NCBI RefSeq assembly: GCF_000255555.1
Contig: NZ_AGRW01000040.1
Coordinates: 1 to 64,000 of the forward strand
DNA from: Treponema saccharophilum DSM 2985
GTDB lineage: Bacteria > Spirochaetota > Spirochaetia > Treponematales > Treponemataceae
Length of the DNA: 64,000 bases
Reading direction: 5' to 3'
Under the pieces are notes generated by a model. The model saw nothing but the letters and a program-made list of their open reading frames with translations, was not told the origin of the DNA and searched no databases. The stretch's first letter is position 1. Each line of letters opens with the position of its first letter. Of the stretch, positions 45,255 to 52,300 are shown piece after piece. Position numbers and translations under genes: made by a program.

Positions 45255-45929
45255 ATGGATATTCAAGGACAGTTCAATTTAGTTGCAAAAAGCTATGATG
45301 AAAATCGAAAGAAGTTTATACCATGCTTTGACGATTATTACATTTCAAGCACAGATTTTATTGCCAGGACATTAAATTATGAGCCGAAACTTATCTATGA
45401 CCTTGGCTCAGGAACTGGCCTGCTCTCTTCTTTTTGGTACAGGCACTTCCCAAAATCAGAGTATGTGCTGATAGACATTGCCGAGGAAATGCTGGATGTT
45501 GCAAAAAAGAGGTTTTCAGGAAGCGCGAATATAAAATACAAAGTCCTGGATTATTCAGAATCAATGCCAGAAGGCAATCCCGACTTGATTATTTCAGCTC
45601 TTTCAATTCACCATCTTGAAAATACTGACAAGAAAAGACTTTTCAAAAGAGTTTATGAATCTCTTGAGGACGACAGGCTTTTTGTTAATTATGACCAGTT
45701 TTGCTCTGACAGTTCAGTCATTAATGAAAAAATCGAGGAATATTGGATAAATGGAATAAAAAAATCGGGAGTATCGGAAATAGAGTATGCGCGATGGATT
45801 GAAAGAAAAAAACTGGATCGCGAAATCTCAATCAATCAGGAAATCCAATGGTTAAAAGATGCCGGTTTTAGGAATGTGGAATGCATATATTCAAAAGGAA
45901 AATTCGGTGTAATAGTATCAGTAAAATAA
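45255..45929 (+). CDS. Cassette-borne class I SAM-dependent methyltransferase
   Basis: This 224-residue protein has the Rossmann methyltransferase motifs: LIYDLGSGTGLLSSFW (motif I), SEYVLIDIAEEMLDVAKKRF with the acidic residue at the end of strand 2, and LIISALSIHHLEN (motif IV region). The substrate is unknown; similar small methyltransferases act on metabolites or ubiquinone-type molecules. AAGGA precedes the ATG. An attC begins 25 bp after the stop, making this a typical one-gene cassette. It is AT-rich compared with the mgl operon. Confidence 0.85.
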   Translation: MDIQGQFNLVAKSYDENRKKFIPCFDDYYISSTDFIARTLNYEPKLIYDLGSGTGLLSSFWYRHFPKSEYVLIDIAEEMLDVAKKRFSGSANIKYKVLDYSESMPEGNPDLIISALSIHHLENTDKKRLFKRVYESLEDDRLFVNYDQFCSDSSVINEKIEEYWINGIKKSGVSEIEYARWIERKKLDREISINQEIQWLKDAGFRNVECIYSKGKFGVIVSVK

Positions 45930-45953
45930 ATAAATTTGTGTGAAAGAATAAAA

Positions 45954-46017
45954 CCATAACAAGAAGTTCAAAGCCGACACAGGCTCAAGGCCTGTGCGGT
46001 TTAACTCATTGTTATGC
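45954..46017 (+). repeat. attC recombination site 1 (after methyltransferase)
   Basis: CCATAAC (45954-45960) and GTTATGC (46011-46017) are the outer core sites; ATAACAA/TTGTTAT pair perfectly. Inside, AGTT-C-AAA-G-CCG-A-CACAGGC pairs with GCCTGTG-CGG-TTT-AACT around a TCAAG loop, leaving C, G and A extrahelical on one strand. Such extrahelical bases orient recombination in known attC sites. Confidence 0.88.
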
Positions 46018-46047
46018 TCACAGCCCACTGGTGCACGGAGATTGAAA

Positions 46048-46413
46048 ATGGAAATAATAAAAAAATCCGAAATCAAAATTTTAAGCAATTCTGGTGTTGA
46101 ATCATTTCAGCTATTGAATCCAGAAAATAGTAAATCCGAAAGAATTACTATCACAAGAGTATTGGTTCAGCCCGATAATGAACAACCTCGGCATAAACAT
46201 GATACTTCGGAACAGATATGGATTGCCGTGAGAGGAAAAGGGATTTTACTTCTTGCAGATAACAAAGAAGAAGTATTCGAACCTGGTGATGTAGTTCGTT
46301 TTGCTGACGGAGATATTCATGGACTAAAAAATAAAAGTCAGGATGTATTTGAGTATATCTCTGTAACATCTCCTCCTATAAACTTTGGGTATGCATACAA
46401 GGAGAAGAAATAA
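46048..46413 (+). CDS. Cassette-borne small cupin-domain protein
   Basis: This 121-residue protein is a single cupin barrel. Motif 1 is QPRHKHDTSEQIWIAVRGKG with two histidines and a glutamate-like position, and motif 2 is FEPGDVVRFADGDIHGLKN with the third histidine, so metal binding is plausible. Its partner substrate is unknown. The ATG at 46048 has a GGAGAT site, 31 bp after attC 1. A hairpin terminator follows instead of a clear attC. Confidence 0.8.
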   Translation: MEIIKKSEIKILSNSGVESFQLLNPENSKSERITITRVLVQPDNEQPRHKHDTSEQIWIAVRGKGILLLADNKEEVFEPGDVVRFADGDIHGLKNKSQDVFEYISVTSPPINFGYAYKEKK

Positions 46414-46448
46414 ATATTAAGCACGGTCAAGTCGTGTTTTTTTTATTT
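46413..46448 (+). terminator. Hairpin terminator after the cupin gene
   Basis: CACG (46422-46425) and CGTG (46433-46436) close around GTCAAGT, followed by a run of eight T. The TCAAG centre matches the attC apex in this array. Confidence 0.55.
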
Positions 46449-46575
46449 GACGGAATAAATAATAATTCTAAAGTGCTGGTTGTCTGCCATTGTTATAGAG
46501 AAAATGACGAAGTAATCAGAATTATTTCTGCGTGAAAAGCAACGATGAACGAAGAAGCGGTTATATCGGTAAACA

Positions 46576-46602
46576 AAAAAATCAGGTCAAGCCTGATTTT
46601 TT
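46576..46602 (+). terminator. Perfect TCAAG-loop hairpin upstream of the hypothetical cassette gene
   Basis: AAAAAATCAGG (46576-46586) pairs perfectly with CCTGATTTTTT (46592-46602) around TCAAG. It would stop transcripts entering from the cupin side. Between 46449 and 46575 I see no gene; a lone TTGTTATAG near 46492 resembles a right core site without a partner. Confidence 0.6.
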
Positions 46603-46620
46603 AATGAAAAGGAAGTATGA

Positions 46621-46953
46621 ATGTTAGAACGTTCAATAACAATTTTTGACAATAAAACTGAATTGCTAATAAAGGAAATTGTTATTACACCTAATTTTAG
46701 TCTTTTAAAGAAAAAATATAAAGAAGAATTAAATACCGACCCGTTACTATATTATGAATATGAAATAAAAGAAGACGATGTTGTATATCAAGATGAAGAT
46801 TTTAATCAAATAGGTTCTGATTTTGAAAAAGAATTTCAAAATGATATAACAGTATTTCATTCTGCAAGAATAGGAAACGCAGAATGTAAATTAATCAATC
46901 AGAAAGTATTTGTAGACTTTGCAGTTAATTGGATGAATAAGAATAGAACTTAA
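46621..46953 (+). CDS. Cassette-borne hypothetical protein (110 aa)
   Basis: This 110-residue acidic protein begins MLERSITIFDNKTELLIKEI and ends NWMNKNRT. It has no signal peptide or membrane segment, and alternates predicted strands with a central acidic stretch (EIKEDDVVYQDEDFNQIG). AAGGAAG precedes the ATG. It lies between the TCAAG hairpin and the hicAB promoter. I do not recognise the family. The very low GC content and position mark it as part of the cassette block; it may be an immunity-type or regulatory protein, but nothing proves this. Confidence 0.6.
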   Translation: MLERSITIFDNKTELLIKEIVITPNFSLLKKKYKEELNTDPLLYYEYEIKEDDVVYQDEDFNQIGSDFEKEFQNDITVFHSARIGNAECKLINQKVFVDFAVNWMNKNRT

Positions 46954-46960
46954 GATTTAC

Positions 46961-46989
46961 TTGACACCATATATAACACCACTTATAAT
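46961..46989 (+). promoter_or_regulatory. Perfect consensus promoter driving a near-leaderless hicA
   Basis: TTGACA (46961-46966), a 17-bp spacer and TATAAT (46984-46989) match consensus exactly. The hicA ATG begins only six bases after the -10 box, about where transcription would start, and there is no ribosome site, so hicA is probably translated from a leaderless message. Confidence 0.85.
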
Positions 46990-46995
46990 TCAATT

Positions 46996-47247
46996 ATGGC
47001 ACAATGGGACAAACTTTTAAGCAAAATAAAATCCCTCGATAAAGACATGCGTTTTGCAGAACTTAAAAAAGTTCTGCAAAGTTATGGCTATTCGGTTTCA
47101 CAACCGAAAGGTGGAAGCAGTCATTACATTTTCAGAAAACCCGGTTGTAATCCAATTACCATTCCAAATCATGAACCTATAAAAACTGTTTATGTAAGAA
47201 TGGTAAAGGAAATTGTAGAATCCGAAGAAAAAAACAAGGAGGACTGA
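46996..47247 (+). CDS. hicA: Toxin HicA (mRNA interferase) of a cassette toxin-antitoxin pair
   Basis: This 83-residue protein has the HicA double-stranded-RNA-binding fold: RFAELKKVLQSYGYSVSQPKGGSSHYIFRKPG includes the catalytic histidine in GSSHYIF (parts quoted). The C-terminus PNHEPIKTVYVRMVKEIVE is also typical. HicA cleaves mRNA and is neutralised by HicB. The ATG is the likely transcription start. One base separates its stop from the hicB ATG. Toxin-antitoxin cassettes are common in large integrons, where they stabilise the array. Confidence 0.9.
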   Translation: MAQWDKLLSKIKSLDKDMRFAELKKVLQSYGYSVSQPKGGSSHYIFRKPGCNPITIPNHEPIKTVYVRMVKEIVESEEKNKED

Positions 47248-47248
47248 T

Positions 47249-47641
47249 ATGAAAACATTAGATGAATACATGAAAATGCCTTATAAATTGGAAATCATTC
47301 CAGATACAGAAGAATCAGGTTATGTAGCTTCATATCCGGAACTTCCAGGGTGTATTACTTGCGGCGAAACAATTGCTAATGCCGTTGCAAATGCAGAAGA
47401 CGCAAAAAAAGCATGGTTAACCGCCGCTATTGAAGATGGTATAGAAATTGCAGAACCAGAAACAGCTGATTCATATTCCGGTCAGTTCAAACTGCGTCTT
47501 CCAAAAACATTACACAAAACTCTCGCCGAGGACTCAAAAAAAGAAGGCGTAAGTATGAATCAATATTGCGTGTATCTTCTTGCAAAGAATTCAGAAAAAG
47601 AACATGTTGCCTTTGCAAAAAAGCAAGCTGTACTCGTATAA
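47249..47641 (+). CDS. hicB: Antitoxin HicB of the cassette toxin-antitoxin pair
   Basis: This 130-residue antitoxin has the HicB partial RNase H-like domain: YKLEIIPDTEESGYVASYPELPGC followed by TCGETIANAVANAEDAKKAW (parts quoted). A C-terminal ribbon-helix-helix-type DNA-binding segment follows (FKLRLPKTLHKTLAEDSKKEGVSMNQY in part as LRLPKTLHKTLAEDS). It binds HicA and probably represses the promoter at 46961. AAGGAGG lies inside the end of hicA. The stop codon overlaps the left core site of the next attC. Confidence 0.9.
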   Translation: MKTLDEYMKMPYKLEIIPDTEESGYVASYPELPGCITCGETIANAVANAEDAKKAWLTAAIEDGIEIAEPETADSYSGQFKLRLPKTLHKTLAEDSKKEGVSMNQYCVYLLAKNSEKEHVAFAKKQAVLV

Positions 47642-47698
47642 CAAAGGTTCGTAGCCGACACGCGGTCAAGCCGCGTGCGGTACAACCAATTGTTAGGC
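47636..47698 (+). repeat. attC recombination site 2 (after hicAB)
   Basis: GTATAAC (47636-47642) and GTTAGGC (47692-47698) are the outer core sites. Inside, GTT-C-GTA-G-CCG-A-CACGCGG pairs with CCGCGTG-CGG-TAC-AAC around TCAAG, with C, G and A extrahelical exactly as in site 1. The right core fits the GTTRRRY consensus fully. Confidence 0.9.
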
Positions 47699-47751
47699 AG
47701 ACGCTCGCTACTTGAGGCGCTTGTATTTACGAAGAATAGAAGTGTTATGAA

Positions 47752-48375
47752 ATGATAGAGGAAGAATTGGAAAATAGGAAAACTAAAATGTCCCATATTG
47801 ATATTTTATTAGAAGCTTTGGACAAAATAACCCATAATCAAAAAGACTCTGCTGTCAAACTTATCACAACCAATTATAAACATGTCTTTCAAGAATATGA
47901 GTCAAGGAACATGTCTTATTATGAAAAATTGAAGATTTTTATCAGAGATGGATTTATAGATCGTTATACTGGTAAAAAATTACTTTTTCCTAATGTTTTA
48001 AGGATACTTTCTTTTGAATTAGGAGATGTTTTTCCCTATCATCCTAACTGGAAAATGTCGGACTGTCATATAGCTTATTGGGAGATGTTTCCAACTTATG
48101 ACCATATTGTTCCAATTGCACGAGGGGGAAAAGATGAAAGTTCGAATATTGTCACAACTTCACAAATGATGAATTCGTCAAAATCTGGATTTCTGTTAGA
48201 AGAAACTGGATTAAAAATTGTGCCAGGTGGAAATATATCTGATTGGGATGGGATGATATCATGGTATATTAATTATATGAGTAAAAATTATAATAATATT
48301 TCCTTAGGCGATACCTCTTTTAAGGCTTGGGATAAAGCACTAAGGAAATGTGTAGAAGAAAAGATAATCACATAA
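47752..48375 (+). CDS. Cassette-borne HNH endonuclease-like protein
   Basis: This 207-residue protein carries a compact HNH motif near residue 115: TYDHIVPIARGGKDESSNIV followed by TTSQMMNSSKSG. The aspartate-histidine pair and the later asparagines fit the beta-beta-alpha-metal fold, without zinc-binding CxxC pairs. The N-terminal 100 residues are helical and unfamiliar. A start at 47788 (MSHIDILL) has a better AGGA site and would remove 12 residues. The stop overlaps the left core of attC 3. It could be a defence or restriction nuclease; no methylase or partner lies in its cassette. Confidence 0.72.
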   Translation: MIEEELENRKTKMSHIDILLEALDKITHNQKDSAVKLITTNYKHVFQEYESRNMSYYEKLKIFIRDGFIDRYTGKKLLFPNVLRILSFELGDVFPYHPNWKMSDCHIAYWEMFPTYDHIVPIARGGKDESSNIVTTSQMMNSSKSGFLLEETGLKIVPGGNISDWDGMISWYINYMSKNYNNISLGDTSFKAWDKALRKCVEEKIIT

Positions 48376-48433
48376 CAAAGCTTCAATGCCGCCTGCGGGT
48401 CAAGCCCAGCTGCGGTACAACCAGTTGTTATAT
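48370..48433 (+). repeat. attC recombination site 3 (after HNH gene)
   Basis: ACATAAC (48370-48376) and GTTATAT (48427-48433) are the outer cores. The inner arms CCG/CGG and GGG/CCC close on TCAAG, with more mismatches than in sites 1 and 2. Confidence 0.82.
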
Positions 48434-48487
48434 GAACGCCCGCTACTTGAGGTGCCTGAATAAAGTAAAAAAAGTATGGAGTCAGAA

Positions 48488-48910
48488 ATGCTAAGAATAG
48501 CGATTATATTGATTCTTATTTCTCTTTCTTTATTGTTTATTGTTTTCAAAGAAATAAGGGAAAATAAAAATACAGCAGTAGAAGACAAAAACAGAAAAGA
48601 GCTGACGGGAGCAGATAAAATCGGAATAATACATTTGATTTATCTGTTCCTGGTTTTAGGCAGTGATTTAACTGATACTTTTGCCGGCGATTTTCTGTAC
48701 TGCAATTACAGCCTCCTCTTTGAATTAGTATATAATATTGAATTTATCAGCATGTTTATTATAATTCCAATCTTCTTTATAACTGTGTTAGTAAAACTAA
48801 TTCGTTCATTAAAGCAAGAAAAGAAAGGCGGCGTAGTTGCCTGTATATCTCTTATACTCAATGCGGTTATGGGACTGGTAAACGCAGGTACATATGCTGC
48901 TCATTTTTAA
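48488..48910 (+). CDS. Cassette-borne small membrane protein, unknown
   Basis: This 140-residue protein begins MLRIAIILILISLSLLFIVF, a first membrane helix, and has three or four more hydrophobic stretches (IIHLIYLFLVLGSDL, FISMFIIIPIFFITVLVKLI, CISLILNAVMGLVNAGTY). A short charged loop after the first helix (EIRENKNTAVEDKNRKEL) is probably cytoplasmic. GGAG lies six bases before this ATG; the ATG at 48476 has no ribosome site. I do not recognise the family. Confidence 0.65.
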   Translation: MLRIAIILILISLSLLFIVFKEIRENKNTAVEDKNRKELTGADKIGIIHLIYLFLVLGSDLTDTFAGDFLYCNYSLLFELVYNIEFISMFIIIPIFFITVLVKLIRSLKQEKKGGVVACISLILNAVMGLVNAGTYAAHF

Positions 48911-48919
48911 TAATAAAAT

Positions 48920-49008
48920 GTTAGTACGCGGCTTTACGCCACCGCACCTTTTGCGCCAATTTTGCCCGTTGGGCAAAACCGTTTTTGCGGTTTAAGCAAT
49001 TGTTATGT
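48920..49008 (+). repeat. Probable attC site 4, longer and partly decayed
   Basis: The right core GTTATGT (49002-49008) is clear and is preceded by inner arm TGCGGTTTAAGC, which partly mirrors GGCTTTACGCCACCGCA (48930-48946). A central TTTTGCCC/GGGCAAAA hairpin makes it longer than the others. The left core is not recognisable. Confidence 0.5.
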
Positions 49009-49070
49009 GGACGCCCGCACAGGGGCGCTAACGAGAAAAAGATTAGGGACAAGCCGAAGAAGAAATAAAA

Positions 49071-49157
49071 ATGAAAGAGTTAAATAATTTTAACAAATAT
49101 AGTTTTGGATATATGCCAAATCCCGAAGAAATCTCCTGGTGCTGTATCAAGCGTTAA
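49071..49157 (+). pseudogene. Truncated last cassette ORF (28 codons)
   Basis: After the last attC an ATG at 49071 opens MKELNNFNKYSFGYMPNPEE and then ISWCCIKR before a stop. The AT-rich composition and position fit a cassette gene cut off where ordinary chromosomal sequence resumes (a TTCCGAAACACGTTCGGAA palindrome follows near 49173). It is too short to identify. Confidence 0.4.
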
Positions 49158-49265
49158 AGTTGAGGGTGCAGAGATTCCGAAACACGTTCGGAATGACACT
49201 GTGCAACGAACTTACCGGACAGCCACTGTTCATTTCGGCTCCGCCCAATGAACGATTTGACCGCG

Positions 49266-49293
49266 AAAAAAGAGGGCTTCAGAAAGCCCCCTT
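49266..49293 (-). terminator. Terminator of the P83/100 gene
   Basis: On the minus strand GGGGGCTTTCTGAAGCCCTC folds into a stem and is followed by T6, 26 bp after the gene. Confidence 0.8.
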
Positions 49294-49318
49294 CCGAAAA
49301 CCGCGCGGAATCCCTGTA

Positions 49319-50866
49319 TTATTTCGCGTCCGAAACAGATTCCTTCTTGTCCTGCTTTGAGCCGCCGACGGAATCGAGAGCGGAGACCGACAGGAGGACG
49401 GGCGTCCCCGATTTATCCGTAACCATTAGCCCCTTCGGCGTCAGGCTTATCGGGGTAGTCGGCTTTACGGGAACGGTGCTGCGCTTTTTCAGCGTCAGAT
49501 TCTGGTCGTAGTCGCCGACATAGAAATCGCCATCGACATTCACGACGGCAAAGAAATCGCCCCCGAGCTGCACGAACGATGAATCGTCGGCAAGTGTCTC
49601 CTCGCTTTCCTTCTTCATTTCGAGCGTCAGCGTGTCGATAAGGCAGAGCTTCACGGCAGACCTTCCGTCAGATGTGCCGCACACCGCGATGTACATGTTC
49701 TCGAATTTCTCCTCGCCGTCCTCATTCCTGATGGTGATGTTCTTCACGCTGAAAATGCCGCTCCGAATGTTCTTGACCTGCGACGTCCGGACGACTTTTC
49801 CGCTTTCGGCGTCAATCTTGACAATCTCGAACAGGTTCTGCTTCTCGTCAGTGCGGACAAGCCCGTTTACGTAGCTTTCCTTCGACAAATCGGGCTGCCC
49901 GGAAAGAGCGCGGATATCCTTCTTTATGTTCTCGCGCTCGGTCTGCGATTCGTCGCGCTTCCTGTCCGCAATCTGCTGCTGCTCGGCGGAGCGCGCCTGC
50001 GCCTTCTCGACTTCCTTCTGCGCCTCCTCCGCCTTCTTCCTCTTCTCCTCGTTCAACGGCTCCTTGCGGGACTCCTGCTTTGCCGCCGCCGCAGCAGGCT
50101 TCTTCTCGGTCGCCTCCTTCTGCGCGTCGGCAGCCTTCTGCTGTGCGTCTGTTCCTTCCCGTTCCTTTATGTCCGCAAGCGTCGTCCTCTCCGCAATCCC
50201 CTTGTCCCCGCTCTCACGTATCGCCTGGACGACATTCTCGTCGCTGATGACCGAAGTCTCGACCGCGGAAACGCCGTCAAGGTCGCCGAGCGGGATGACG
50301 ATTTGGGTATGACCCGCCCATTCCTCCCAGTTCGTGCTCAGGCCGATTTTTTCATCGTCGAGGAACGAGAGGACGTTCTCCTTGTATTTGCCGCGGAAGG
50401 CATCGATATTTCCGCGATAAACCGCATTGTAGACCGTGACGAACGTCGCAATTGCGAGGGAATCCTCATCAGAATAGCCGTATGCCTCGGAAAGGAAACC
50501 GGAGACGATTCTCCTGAGGTTGACGATATGGTCGACGCCGGCGTTCTTGTTCAGGATGAGGATATCGGCGTCGAGCTTCCCCTTCTCTTCCTCCGTGACG
50601 GCGTGGACGAGCGTGTATTTCGCGCCCTCCCCGAACGTCGCCTGCTGGGAAACATTCCCGGCAACGCTCCTTCCGAGCGCGCCTCCGATATCCCGAATCG
50701 CTTTTGCCGACTCGATGACTGCGTGCGGGCCGCCGTAGTTCTCGAATTCAACGGAACTTCCCTCCGCGGAATTCCCGGCGCTCTCAAGCTCGCCCCTGTT
50801 GACATCTATAGACCACGACGATTCCACAGCGAGCGCAATGGCAAGCGCGCAGACAAACTTTTTCAT
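49319..50866 (-). CDS. P83/100-family spirochaetal antigen
   Basis: This 515-residue exported protein has a signal peptide (MKKFVCALAIALAVESSWS). The conserved N-terminal domain of about 240 residues matches my recollection of the P83/100 antigens of Borrelia and Treponema, including VNRGELESAG, FENYGGPHAVIESA, RIVSGFLSEAYGYS and WEEWAGHTQIVIPL. A charged coiled coil of about 100 residues (A/E/K/R/Q-rich) follows, and then a beta-rich C-terminal domain of about 170 residues. Its role is unknown; it is a spirochaete lineage marker. The ATG at 50866 follows GGAGG; the longer frame runs through a repeat. Confidence 0.88.
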   Translation of the reverse strand: MKKFVCALAIALAVESSWSIDVNRGELESAGNSAEGSSVEFENYGGPHAVIESAKAIRDIGGALGRSVAGNVSQQATFGEGAKYTLVHAVTEEEKGKLDADILILNKNAGVDHIVNLRRIVSGFLSEAYGYSDEDSLAIATFVTVYNAVYRGNIDAFRGKYKENVLSFLDDEKIGLSTNWEEWAGHTQIVIPLGDLDGVSAVETSVISDENVVQAIRESGDKGIAERTTLADIKEREGTDAQQKAADAQKEATEKKPAAAAAKQESRKEPLNEEKRKKAEEAQKEVEKAQARSAEQQQIADRKRDESQTERENIKKDIRALSGQPDLSKESYVNGLVRTDEKQNLFEIVKIDAESGKVVRTSQVKNIRSGIFSVKNITIRNEDGEEKFENMYIAVCGTSDGRSAVKLCLIDTLTLEMKKESEETLADDSSFVQLGGDFFAVVNVDGDFYVGDYDQNLTLKKRSTVPVKPTTPISLTPKGLMVTDKSGTPVLLSVSALDSVGGSKQDKKESVSDAK

Positions 50867-50904
50867 ATATCCTCCGTTCCTGAAGATGGGACTGCCATCC
50901 ATAA

Positions 50905-51027
50905 TTAGCTGTTCGACAACTTCGTTATCGCTCAGGCCGACGAGCAAAAAACGCGCCAGCAGCACGTTTTTTAACATCGCATTTCGAAGCAACCTGTTCC
51001 GAAACCGAAGTTTCCGAACAGGTCTAT
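50905..51027 (+). repeat. Dispersed intergenic repeat, family A, long copy
   Basis: About 123 bp from TTAGCTGTTCGACAACTTCG to GTTTCCGAACAGGTCTA. It aligns over its length with 14611-14735. The last 35 bp (CCTGTTCCGAAACCG ... CGAACAGG) form a hairpin shared with the short copies. Confidence 0.7.
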
Positions 51028-51109
51028 TAGATTTTCGGAGCAAAACGGGGGGAATTGAAGGATGTCGGAAAAGAAAACTGCGGAGACGGGCCTTCAGAGC
51101 GGGCGGAAG

Positions 51110-51868
51110 TCATTTTTCCTCAAAGAGGCCATTGTTCTTCGAAAGATTGTCGTCCTTTTTGAGCGGAAGGATGTTCGCCTCATCGACGGAAATCATCTTG
51201 TCGCAAATCCCGATACGGGCAATCCGGTGCCCCTCGGCGATGTCGGCGCGGACGGTGAGGTACGACGCCCCCGCAGGTATGAATTCGACGGACTGCTTCC
51301 GGCGGTAATTCGGAGCCAGGAACCGGAGCAGCCAGGGAATCTCGTCGAGGTTCGAGTGGTTGATGATAAATGCGGGCGTGAAAACCCCGTTCTCGTCCTC
51401 GACGAACGCCGCGTTCGAAAGCTGAAGCTCCCTGTACGAGATTTCCTCCGGACCGGCGGAATTTTTCACGACGAGGGTCGCCTCGTATGTCCTGTACGAT
51501 GAGCTTGTCATGCTCAGCTCGTCCTCGACTTCCTGGATTTTCTCGAGCGTGAAGTCAAGCGAGCCGAGCTTTTTGAGAAGCCCCGCAGTCCATCCCTTTC
51601 TCGCGGCTTCCCTCGTCACGGAGGCGACCTCAGCGGCCTTCTCGACAATCCCGCGCGTGCCCCCGCTCATGAGGCGGAAGGAAAAAAGCGCGAGCGCGGA
51701 AAAGAAGAACACCCAGCCGAGTAATCCCGCTACGACAGACGAGATTACCGTCCCCTTGCCGACATTTTTCTTGTTGGCTTTCCTCATCACGGCTCTTGCA
51801 ACCTGAATCCAGAAAACCACCGCACAGATTGCGGCGACAAAAAGACAAACGCCCCCTGCGACAACCAT
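51110..51868 (-). CDS. Membrane protein with two N-terminal helices, unknown
   Basis: This 252-residue protein has helices at residues about 3-25 (VVAGGVCLFVAAICAVVFWI) and 38-63 (VISSVVAGLLGWVFFFSALALF), then a soluble domain of about 185 residues with a helical first part and a strand-rich second part (ISYRELQLSNAAFVEDENG, FIPAGASYLTVRADIAEG). It ends LSKNNGLFEEK. The ATG at 51868 has a GGAGGAG site. It lies upstream of the P83/100 gene on the same strand, with a family A repeat between. I do not recognise it. Confidence 0.65.
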   Translation of the reverse strand: MVVAGGVCLFVAAICAVVFWIQVARAVMRKANKKNVGKGTVISSVVAGLLGWVFFFSALALFSFRLMSGGTRGIVEKAAEVASVTREAARKGWTAGLLKKLGSLDFTLEKIQEVEDELSMTSSSYRTYEATLVVKNSAGPEEISYRELQLSNAAFVEDENGVFTPAFIINHSNLDEIPWLLRFLAPNYRRKQSVEFIPAGASYLTVRADIAEGHRIARIGICDKMISVDEANILPLKKDDNLSKNNGLFEEK

Positions 51869-51970
51869 TTTCCACTCCTCCAGCCAGGAACGGACTCCCG
51901 ACAACGCGGCAATTCTAGCACGAAACGCCGGAAGAGTGGAACAGGCAAAGCAGCCCCGCTCCAGTGCCTT

Positions 51971-52237
51971 CTAGCAGCCGATTCCCTGCCGCCCAAACTC
52001 AGATTCGAACGCGCTGTAATTCACGTCGTCGAAGCCCCTGCAGAAAACGGCGAATTCGATTACCTTGAACGCGAGCGCGTACTTTTTCGCGAGCGAAACC
52101 ATGTCCTTCGCCACGACATCAGGATTGTTCCTGAACGCGCCGCACCCGAACGCCCCGAGAACGAGAACGTCCGCCCCGTTCCGGGGGCAACGGAATACCC
52201 GTAACAGGGAGCGCATATAGCACCAGCCGCGGAGCAT
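51971..52237 (-). pseudogene. C-terminal fragment of a PARG-like (TIGR02452-type) protein
   Basis: The frame encodes about 80 residues with DVLVLGAFGCGAFRNNPDVVA and a FAVFCRGFDDVNYSAFESEF tail (parts quoted), which match the C-terminal third of bacterial macrodomain-like poly(ADP-ribose) glycohydrolases. These are normally about 270 residues; the N-terminal substrate-binding part is missing and stops lie upstream. A perfect 22-bp palindrome directly precedes it, so a rearrangement may have removed the rest. Confidence 0.6.
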
Positions 52238-52255
52238 ACTCTAGCTAGAGTATGC
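52234..52255. repeat. Perfect 22-bp palindrome
   Basis: GCATACTCTAG is followed immediately by CTAGAGTATGC. Related phrases, TCTAGCTAG and TCTAATTAAG, follow within 45 bp. It lies at the broken edge of the PARG-like fragment and may be a recombination or regulator site. Confidence 0.6.
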
Positions 52256-52300
52256 CTCCAATCTAGCTAGGGGGCGCTGCATAATCTAATTAAGGAGGAC

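Larger units (their letters stand above)
45125..49157 (+). mobile_element. Integron gene-cassette array lacking an integrase (CALIN type)
   Basis: Seven short AT-rich ORFs on one strand are separated by palindromic sites with the layout of attC: an outer pair ATAACAA/TTGTTAT or TTGTTAGGC, inner arms with unpaired extrahelical bases, and a TCAAG apex. Clear sites are at 45954-46017, 47636-47698 and 48370-48433; a longer, partly decayed one is at 48920-49008. In two cassettes the stop codon overlaps the left core site, as is usual. The block is AT-richer than both flanks. No tyrosine recombinase gene is present between mglC and the P83/100 gene. Cassette integrons are known in T. denticola. Confidence 0.85.
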
